A DNA stretch of 64,000 bases, taken from Obelidium mucronatum (Eukaryota; Chytridiomycota; Chytridiomycetes; Chytridiales; Chytriomycetaceae). The DNA lies in NCBI GenBank assembly GCA_025765595.1, contig JAIVFH010000070.1, positions 62,001 to 126,000 on the forward strand. The letters are read 5' to 3'. A model generated the notes under the pieces. That model saw nothing but the letters and a program-made list of their open reading frames with translations, did no database searches and was not told where the DNA came from. How positions within the stretch are numbered: position 1 is the first letter of the stretch; each line of letters begins with the position of its first letter. Position numbers and translations under genes: made by a program. Positions 55,559 through 64,000 of the stretch are shown piece after piece.

Positions 55559-57112
55559 ATGGAAACACTGCTGGAAATGGTGAACGACATGGACCCCGGC
55601 AGATGGTGGGTCAAAGGGGCATCGAAGCTGTATGGTAAGCAGATTTGCCTGGGGGTGCCAAGTAGAAGCCCTCTTTGTTTTGACATATGCGCAATATTAG
55701 TTTCATTCAAAACGTTCAAGAACTCTCAGCCAAAGAAAGGCAATGATGACGACGATGAAGATAATGACGATGATTTGTCTGAGGAAATGAAGGAGGAAAA
55801 GAAGGGTCGATTTATTGGATCCGTGTGTGTCCACCAGTTGAGTGTTTTTCTTTTTGATTTTCAAGCTTGTTGAGCAGAGTCGTTTTTTTTTACACTCTCT
55901 TAGACCAATATCGTATTCTTTCTTTGGTACATTCATTCAAGTGGGCGTGGTTTATATAATATATTGCAAGGCTGCTTGGTGCTTGAATGTGGCTGATCTT
56001 GTGTCTGGGTCCAATCCTCCCTCGTTCCACCTGCTGCTGTCTCCTGGACGGTACATTTACTCATGGATCTTTCCGCCTAATCTATCGTTGGTTAATATTG
56101 CCACGTGTCCGTCGAGGCCTTTTACATTCTACCAGCTTTGCTTGAATATTCAGTTCTCGTTTTACGTACTGATTCTGGCCCTCCGATTGGCGCCCCCATC
56201 CAAGATTGTCTCGAAATTAGACCGTTTCGCGCATACATTTCTTCTTCCTGTTGTGAATGCATCAGTTTGGCTTCCGTGGTTCATCATTCCGCGATCACGA
56301 GTTTCATATAACCCTTTGGCTGTATCGTCTTTTGCGTCTGGAGGAGTTTCTCCGGATGCGATGATCCCTGCTGCTGTATCGTCGATATGGAATTTGTATG
56401 GATTGTTGTCCTTGTTGTCTTGGTCATCATCAGCATTTTCGTCCTCGTCGCCAAGTTCTAAAATCGTTGTTCCGGGGTTGTCACATGGGACGGTTATGCC
56501 AACGTCGTTTTGGGGGTCGTGGGTGTTTGGTGGGCTTTATACAGGTGAATGCACATGCCAAAAAAAAAAAAATTGGTGTATTGGGGACTGAAAAACAAGT
56601 TGTTTTAAATAGGGCCGATTCTTGTTTGGTGGCTGTTTAACCTGTGCAACAGGAGTGCTATCGGTTTCTACAATTGGGAAATGGATCAAACGATATCAAC
56701 GGCGAATGAGCATGTGCAAAAGTTTTCAGGGCCTGCTCCTGAGGAATTTGATGGGAGAATGGATGGTGGAAGAACAGTTGGATGGCTTCGTCGAATGTGG
56801 GTGCGCTTCAGCGGTGTGCTTGTCTATTCACTGTGGCTGCTGTTGCTTGCCTCTCCGCAAGGGGATGTTTCTGGGAGCATTCACTCGTCCAAGTTGTTTG
56901 TGGGTGTTGATGTTGTTCCAGCCAATATGCGGTCACTCTGGTTGAATTTGTGGATGTGGGGTGGAGTCTTGGGAACAGGGATTCTGTTTGCCATTTGGCT
57001 CAACTTTTTGAATTATCAGCATCGGCTTGTCGTTTGGAAAGACGAGGGGCGGACTGCTGGAGTTCTGATTGATGAAGAGGATGATGAGTTGAAGGTTGGA
57101 TTACTATATTGA
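55559..57112 (+). CDS. Orphan polytopic membrane protein
   Basis: Exons 55559-55836, 55904-56544 and 56613-57112 give 472 residues. No family was recognised. After an acidic N-terminal segment (GNDDDDEDNDDD) come about six hydrophobic spans, e.g. FIQVGVVYIIYCKAAWCLNV, LCLNIQFSFYVLILALRLA, TFLLPVVNASVWLPWFIIP, PILVWWLFNLCN, VLVYSLWLLLLASP and WMWGGVLGTGILFAIWLNF. The exon 1 donor context CACCAGTTGAGTGTTT is identical to that of the PPOX intron. The ending is acidic (DEEDDELKVGLLY). The role cannot be inferred. Confidence 0.7.
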
Positions 57113-57227
57113 TACCGGTACTGGTTCAGTATGTCGGAGAGCATATTAATAAAGTGGGATCGCAAGTATCTGTACGTCTTATTCTACTTTATTTTGAAAT
57201 TTCCTAGAATTAAAATTGCAGAAATCA

Positions 57228-60200
57228 ATGGTAACACTGGCATCCCCGGCTTTTTGGAAAGGCGCTGACGCCTTTTCCTTGCGACAGGATGTGTTTGTAG
57301 TGCAGTGCCTCGTGGAGAGCCTTCCGATGCAAATCAGCGCGTTTGTATCGTACGGTAAGGGAAAGAAAGGGTTGTCCCTGAGCACTTGTCCCTGACTTGT
57401 CTGTCCTTTGCCCAGGCGACCGCCTCGTTCTCAGCACGCCCAGCGGCGCGCTGCTCGCCTACGTGGTCGTCGAGAGCCCCGCATTCGACATCCGCCTCGT
57501 CGACTCGCGCAAGGCGGCGAGTCGCCGGCCCGTGGCGCAGCTGGCGGCGCTGCCCGGCGCCGCGACGCTGCTGCTGCTCGAAGGTTTTTTTGTTTTGCGT
57601 TTCCCCCCGCCGCCTCGTGCGCCGCTTGTGTAACCCTCCTGCGCCAGACGCCGCCGTGCTTGCGTTCGACCTGGCGACGCTGGCGCTGCGCGAGCCGCTG
57701 CTCGCGACGAAGGGCGCGTCGCTGATTGCCGCGTGTCCGTCTGAGCGCCGCTTTGCCGTCGTCGTCAAGAAAAAGATTCTCGTCTACAGCTGCTCCGCGG
57801 ACGGCACGCTTCGCGTGCTGCAGGTTTTTCGCATCGAGAATCACGAAACGGAGGACTGTCCTCCAACTCTTTTCTTTTTTATTTTCGGGTTTAGGAGCTG
57901 CACACGTTGGACAGAGCACATGTGCTTGTGTGGTTGGATTCAAACACTCTTGCTTATGGCCACCCCAAACGCGGGTACTATTCTGTGAAAGTGGACACAA
58001 ATGAAATTGTCGAGCTGTACAAGTTCAATACGTCGTTTTTCTCGGTTGGTTCTGCAATGGGTGGGAAACTTGGGATTGCTCAGCTGCCTAAAGGACAATT
58101 GATGCTGACGAGGAACGGTTTGGCACCCACCACTACCTTTCGTGTCAATTTTACTTCTTGCTAATAGTTATTATGATTTAGATGCTGGAGTATTTGTGAA
58201 TTCTGATGCTAGTCCTTTAATTGAACGCGATTTGCAATGGTCCGGTCCTCCTGATTACATCAGTACGATTCAATCGCGTCTATCCCTATATTTCAAACTA
58301 CCATTCATTGCCTCACCAATATTCCAGCCTTTTCAGCACCATACGTTGTTGCCTTCATTGCTGGATGCATTGAAGTCCGAAGCTTAACGACGGGCGGCAT
58401 TGTTCAACGAGTAGAATTTCAAGATTCTCAAACTGTAGCTTTGGGTGGAGATTCTCTAATACACGTATCGAGCCTGAATTGCATATGGAGATTGTTGCCT
58501 GTGTCATTTGAGGATCAGGTAGGTTTTTGCACCACACTTCAGTGTCTATCTTTCTTTTTCTTTGCTTGATTTCTGATGGACTGACTGTTGGTCACAAAGA
58601 TTGAGCATTTGATTGCTTCAAACCAATTCATTGAAGCACAACGATTGATTGAAGAACTAGAGTTTTCATCAGAAGAAGAAAAGGTGAAAGGATTTTGTTC
58701 AGATCTCGTTTTTTGAATTTTTGGTTTTTGGTTTTAGATTTCCAATATCATCCGAGTGCGAGGACTATATGCTCATTTCATGTTCACGTCTGAACGCAAA
58801 TATGAAGAAGCTATATCGATTCTTTCGGAATTGCGGGCGTCTCCAATTGATATTGTCAATCTATTTCCCCAATTCTCGCTGCTTGGACCAAGTTCGGAAC
58901 TTCCAGTCACTGGTTTGTCACGCAACCAACTATGCTTGATGTGTTCTGAACTCCCTGAACGAAAAAAAAAAATTAAAACACAAACAGACAAGGTTGCTCT
59001 GGCTGCACTCAAAGATTACTTGATTCTTCAACGCCAAATCCTATCAAAACTCAGGAAATTACATCAACGACCCAATCATTTACCATCCAACCAAATCCCC
59101 CCAACCTTTGTTTCTGCTACAAATACAGAAGCAACAACACACACCACAATTGCCGCTTCATCCCTGTTTTCAGGGTCAGACCATGGCGTTCCTGATCCTG
59201 TGCCGTTTCCGGCGACAGTTTTGGCGAATGCGGAAGATGCAGTTTTCTTGTCTTCTGTTGTTGATACTACTCTGTTGAAGGTTTATTTGACTGTGAATGA
59301 AGCATTGGTGGGTTCGCTGGTGCGAGTGGAAAACTATTGTGATATTGAGGAGTCTGAAGGTGCTTTAAAATCGAAAAATGTAAGCAAGTGTGTTTTTTTT
59401 TTTTGAGTGAGTCTATTTGACCACATGTTTGCTGGAATTTAATTTCTCGTTTGGTTGATTTTTTTTTGTGTGTGTTGGTCTGAATAGAAACACCGGGAGC
59501 TCATTGAATTCTATTACGGAAAGGGTCTTCATCGAAGGGCACTCGAGAATTTGGTGGACCAGTTGAGCCTTTTAATTTATTTACTTTTTTTTTTTCCTTT
59601 GAGTGGGTTTTTTAAAGATTCCTTTTATTTTAATAGTCCAGATGGGATTGTATCATATCTGAAAAAGCTGGACATTAATGCGAATGTCGATTTGTTTATT
59701 GAGTTTATTGGGCCCGTTTTTGATCGGGATGCAATAGAGGGTATGAATGTATGTACCAGATAATTTTTTTTTCTTCTCAAGTATGTAACAACCTTTTTTT
59801 TTTTTCCTTTTCTGAATAGATATTCACTGACAGATATGAGGAAGTGAGAAATCGATGTTGTAGTTTTTTCAATCCCATTTTGACAACAAAGTGCTTTTTT
59901 TTGGTTATAGATCCCTCTCAAAACGCAATTAAAGATCCAACACTATCTCGAAGTACGTTCAAGTAGTTTGGAAGCGCGATACTTGGAATACTTGATTGAA
60001 GATGGAGGAAGTGAGCAACCAGAATTCCACGACAGGATCATATTATTATATCTGCAGGAGCTGGTGGATTCGTTGGCTGAAATGCAAGAACCTCCGCCCA
60101 AAACGCAAGGGCTTTTGTTTTCTGAGAACACTGGTGGTGGTGGTGGTGGTGGTGGGTTTGTCGAAGACGGGAATTCAAGTGATCTTGGAACGAGGAAAAC

Positions 60201-61001
60201 AATTGCGTTTCTGTTGATGCGGCGGAAACTAGTCTCTTTTTTGGAAAAGTCAAAGTTTTATCGTCCGGATCGAGTTGTGGGGTTGTTTCCGGAGGATGGT
60301 AAAATTCTTTATTTTATTTTATTTTATTTTTTTTTGCTAATGTATATTTTTTGCAGTACTATTAGAAGAGAGGACTGTTATTCTTGGTCGATTAAATCGG
60401 CATACCGAATCTTTAAAGATTTGCATTGAAAAACTGGAAAACTACAGTTTAGCGCAACGGTAAATAGGAAGGAGAAAACAACACAACTCGAGCTTTGAAC
60501 CAATCTTAAACCATTTTTTTTTTTTTGGTGTTTCCCCTCAGATACTGTGAAATTCATTACTCAGCAACGGATCCCCTATGCAGCGACATATTCATCACAT
60601 TACTCACGCTCATGCTGGAAGTACAAAAATCGTCATTTGCAACGGGCAATGAAAAGATTAAAATGGACCAAATAATCGATTTTGTCGTGCAATACGGAAC
60701 ATACCTGGATGGAACAAGAATACTGCCCCTCCTGCCCCCCACACTGCCTCTATCCAGTCTCGTGGGCTACTTTGAAAAGTCGCTCCAAAGTCTGCATTTC
60801 ACTGACCATAATGCAAAAGTCGGGTTAAATGTGGCAACGTTGGAGCATATCCAAGTACAAGAGAAATTGATTGAGTATCAGAGTAGGAGTATTACAATCA
60901 TGGAGGATCGGCAGTGTGCGAGGTGTAGCAAAAAGATTGCGGGGAGTGTTTTTGCGGCGTATGCCAAGGATCTTGTTGTTCATGTTTATTGTATGACGTG
61001 A
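57228..61001 (+). CDS. VPS39: Vacuolar HOPS subunit Vps39/Vam6
   Basis: Tether subunit that links Rab7/Ypt7 membranes to the HOPS core. About thirteen exons. The N-terminal CNH beta-propeller starts after LVESLPMQISAFVSYGDRLV and includes the PYVVAFIAGCIEVRSLTTGG block. The middle is helical clathrin-repeat-like sequence (EHLIASNQFIEAQRLIEELE; HRELIEFYYGKGLHRRALEN). The C-terminus has the Vps39 zinc motif C-A-R-C-SKKI...H-V-Y-C followed only by Met-Thr. Exon 2 and 3 (57416-57800) are strikingly GC-rich, the rest is not. TRAP1/Vps3 relatives share the plan; the short C-terminal CxxC-H-C ending fits Vps39. The minus-strand neighbour is convergent. Confidence 0.82.
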
Positions 61002-61089
61002 GAATAAAATATAAAATAAAGAATAATAATAAAAAAAATAAATTCAAAATGCTAGTATAAGCTGGTTGCTTTCATTTTTTTTTTTTCCT

Positions 61090-62922
61090 TTAGTATTTTG
61101 GATACATTGGTGGAAACACTTCTCCTTTGACAACACTTTTCAAAAATAAAAAATAAAAATAAAAAAAGAACATTAGAGAATTTTTGAGCGGGCGCGGGAG
61201 ACAAACGAAATACAAACACTGTGCGCTTCCCGTGATTTATGTATCCTTGAACAAATCCCTTTGTAAAAGAAAAAAAAAGAGTTATAAAAGGTAAGTGATT
61301 CTGATAGTTCAATATTTGGCGCTTACAGCATCAACCAAAGATTGGATTGTACATTCCGCATCATCGACTGTAAATTCTAAAAGCCCTGAAACCTGACACG
61401 CCACGGCGAAATCATTGAACGAGATTGAACGTGGTGAATCTTGCATTTGCCACCTTTTTTTTCCATTTACCAAACACGAAAAAAAAAAAACAAGTTATTG
61501 ATACATTACATTTTCCTCAACAAATTCCTGAAAACCGAAACCCGCGTCCTATATCGAATGATTCCAAAACACTTGTATTTCATGAGCCATTCCTGCCTCT
61601 GCGCCACGTGGTACTCGAATGCTGCAAAGTTCCCCTGCTGGATCGAGAGGATAATGTCGCCGAATAAGTCTGTCAGATTGTAGAATTGGAGAAGGTCGAA
61701 TGAAGGGGGTTTGCCGAGAACGAGGCGGGTTACGGTGAGGTATAGGAGTATCTTTCTGAGAATATTAAAAAAAAAATATTCATGTTTGAGACAGTTCTCT
61801 TTTGAAGAAGAAAAAAAAAGTTTGTTGGGTACCGTTTTTGATTAGAGTATTCGTCTGGGCACAAGTTCCAGGCCATTGAAAGGCTTTGATCCGCCTGTAC
61901 CAAAAAAAAATAAATTAATAAATAAATAACCAAACATGAGCGAAAATAAAATAGGATGAAAATTTGGAATAGATTACTCGCGTCTTTTTTTCAAATAACA
62001 CATACCGCATCAAACTCATGATGAATGAGTTTCAATCGTCCCAAGTAGAAATTGAATGCAACAACATCTTGTCGATGAAAATCGGAAAACTGCATATTCT
62101 TTAGAACTTGACCAACTTGTTCAATAATTTTGGGACATCGCGTCAATTCGTTGAGCTAAGAGTAAGATTGTTGTCAACTACAAAATTATATAAAAAAAAG
62201 TAGTTGAAAAAAAAAAATAGTTGAAAAAAAAAACCTTGAAGCAGATCTTGAAACTTGCATTAATCGGTATAAAAAAACTGAATCCACGAGGGGAAGCTGA
62301 ATGCCTCATTTTGAGGCTGAGAACCAAGTACGTCAGAAAGAGGAGGAACAACAAAAGAACAAAAAAAAGGGGGACTTCAAACATTTCAGGAACAGAACCA
62401 AAGCGTGGGAAAGCATCAAGTGTTTTCACGGCATTTGTGAGAGTTGTTTTTGGATCTGGATCCTATCAAACAATCTCAGCTCTCCTCTCACGTCAACGAA
62501 ATCAAACGTCCTCACCAGGAATGACAGCATCACCAAATCACTGCATAACATCCGAAATACATGAATATGCCAATCTTGCGTGATATAAGCTTCAAAAGCC
62601 CTATTCAAAAATAACATCGCAAGTGTTCATATTCTAATTCGAGGAATTCCTTCCCCCCCGCGCGCCCTACTCACTGAACAACTTTCAAATAGTTGTGATG
62701 CATTTGATCTTCAGAGCCACACACGAATGCGAGATACGCTTGGGCCACAGCCCTTTGATCCAATGCAAGACTCTCTGCCGCCTTTTCAATTCCGCCAACT
62801 TGCACTGTGTCGGCGGCCAATGACGCAACAGCTGAGCCGTCGATTTGGGCACTTAGAAGAGATGCAAACTCGGGCGCGGTGAATGTTGAAAACAAGGCGG
62901 AGAGCCAGTCTCGTAGGGACAT
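61090..62922 (-). CDS. PCI-domain protein of the Thp1/CSN12/PCID2 family
   Basis: About seven or eight exons. N-terminus MSLRDWLSALFSTFTAPEFA; central helices (SDFHRQDVVAFNFYLGRLKL); the diagnostic block KILLYLTVTRLVLGKPPSFD, LLQFYNLTDLFGDIILSIQQ and GNFAAFEYHVAQRQEWLMKY, which matches the PCI core of PCID2/Thp1/CSN12; and a winged-helix end GFVQGYINHGKRTVFVFRL ... VFPPMYPKY. PCID2/Thp1 acts in the TREX-2 mRNA-export complex, CSN12 beside the COP9 signalosome; the sequence alone does not separate the two. Exons are short and several introns are T-rich. Divergent from the small membrane protein at 63353. Confidence 0.8.
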
Positions 62923-63352
62923 TTTTTTTTAAATAAATAAATGTTGATTAATGCGGTAATAAATAGTATAATAATAAAAGAACATAGTAAGTAAAGAATA
63001 GAATAAAAAAGTACACTTGTAAAGTTAAAATACAAGCGATTCAACCTTTTCTCCATGAAGAATGAAATTGAATAAGAGGAGGAGGAGCAAGGCGCGTTTT
63101 TCCTTTTTCCTTTGTAACGTTTTTAAAGCAGAGACATGTAAATGATTTCGATTAGTCAAAGTGCTTTATGATTGCATTTCTCGCCTTTTATTCTCTTGGG
63201 ACTTCTCTGCCACAGCTTGTTAATAAGGGATATATCCCAAAAAAAAAAAATTGACCACCAGCCATTATCCCCAAATCGAACAAGACACTTGTTACGAAAG
63301 AAAGAAAAAAAAAAGAATTAAAATCAGACCAGATCATATACCAGAACCCGAA

Positions 63353-63649
63353 ATGCCATCCGACCGACCCAAGAAAACAAACTTCCGCTCGCTGCAATCG
63401 CTCTTGTCTGCCTTCCTGGCAGGCCTTGCCCTGGCAGGAGCCATCTTCTACATTACAATCATGATTATTGTCTTGCAGTCCAGCACCATTATTCCAGACG
63501 ACAAGAAGAGTATCACTGTTACTTGTTCTGCGATTTTTGTTGTGATTGTGGTGTTGACGATTCTGCATTCGGCTGTGGACCTTTGGCGCCGTTATGTGAC
63601 CAAGAATGGTTCCTTGGATGACCACGCGAGTACGGTTGCAGGGGCGTAG
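63353..63649 (+). CDS. Small two-span membrane protein, unknown
   Basis: A 98-codon single-exon gene. A basic start (MPSDRPKKTNFRSLQ) precedes two strong hydrophobic helices, LLSAFLAGLALAGAIFYITI and VTCSAIFVVIVVLTILHSAV, separated by a short polar loop (SSTIIPDDKKS). The positive-inside rule puts both ends in the cytosol. No family recognised. The tail (RRYVTKNGSLDDH) is polar. Confidence 0.65.
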   Translation: MPSDRPKKTNFRSLQSLLSAFLAGLALAGAIFYITIMIIVLQSSTIIPDDKKSITVTCSAIFVVIVVLTILHSAVDLWRRYVTKNGSLDDHASTVAGA

Positions 63650-63843
63650 AGACTTAATTTGTTGTCATTTCCCCCAACTCCCCCCTCCTTGCTACAATAG
63701 GAAGTAGTACCTCATCATATCAACTCCCCAATTAAATAAAATAAAAAGCGCCTCTTTTTTTTTCCTTCATATTAAATAATATCAACCCAATTTAAAAATA
63801 ATGTAAAAGATAAATTTTATTTTTGAACTCTTGAGAAAAAAAA

Positions 63844-64000
63844 ATGGCGACATCCACCACCACAGCCAATGCAAAGTCAGAAGCCGACTCCTGGTCCTTC
63901 TCAACACCCCAAGACACAAGCGCATACCTCACAGGCGCACAAGTGACATCGTCCCTCGCCTATGCCCTCGTATTTGGTGTCACAAAGTTCATTGTGAATG
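63844..64000 (+). CDS. Start of a gene cut by the window edge
   Basis: Open from the ATG at 63844 to the end of the window (52 codons): a Ser/Thr-rich start, then a beginning hydrophobic stretch SSLAYALVFGVTKFIVN. It begins 195 bases after the previous stop, with an A-run directly before the ATG. It is probably the N-terminus of a membrane protein; identity unknown. Confidence 0.5.
   Translation, partial: MATSTTTANAKSEADSWSFSTPQDTSAYLTGAQVTSSLAYALVFGVTKFIVN

Overview
This is a nuclear window from a small-genome eukaryote, most likely a zoosporic (flagellated) fungus such as a chytrid. Nearly all genes carry short GT..AG introns. The gene set includes a fungal Pkc1-type kinase (HR1, C2, C1-like zinc domains, kinase with DYG), a fungal-style HMG-box factor with a long polyQ tract, and a CFAP97/Hemingway-like ciliary protein. 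The lineage is an inference from gene content; no marker was compared against a database.

Layout. Bases 1-5000 are a graveyard of mobile elements: a Ty1/copia-like element reduced to a gag-like part fused to reverse transcriptase, then a Pif1-like helicase element fused out of frame to the end of a Werner-type exonuclease, decorated with five short TTCCAATA/TATTGGAA inverted repeats. From 5.4 to 28.5 kb lie dense ordinary genes: proteasome subunit Rpn12, mitochondrial ribosomal protein bS21m, two triple cyclic-nucleotide-binding (CNB) proteins, an orphan kinase-like protein, uS10, eIF2B epsilon, protoporphyrinogen oxidase, a fimbrin-like actin-binding/coiled-coil protein, adenylosuccinate lyase, and a third triple-CNB paralogue. 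From 28.5 to 33 kb the DNA is repeat-derived (decayed pogo-like transposon, tRNA-like element, a diverged direct repeat ending TCTAACA) with an intact tRNA-Leu(AAG).

From 33 to 64 kb: uL15, a CFAP97-like protein, GLRX3/Grx3-type monothiol glutaredoxin, the HMG-box factor, COG1, an LRR membrane protein, Pkc1, two more LRR membrane proteins, an orphan polytopic membrane protein, Vps39/Vam6, a PCID2/Thp1/CSN12-family PCI protein, a two-span membrane protein and the start of another gene at the right edge.

Themes. Several genes are divergent pairs with tiny shared promoters (54 bp between eIF2B epsilon and PPOX, 69 bp between Rpn12 and bS21m). Introns of unrelated genes carry GC-rich palindromes of the form CCGCC-TNC-GGCGG, in one case as a tandem array. 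The triple-CNB proteins have no kinase or channel domain and all nine CNB cassettes have Arg-Thr in the phosphate-binding loop. Pkc1, the cell-wall-integrity kinase of fungi, sits among three sensor-like LRR membrane proteins. Exon boundaries were read by hand from splice signals, frame and family similarity.
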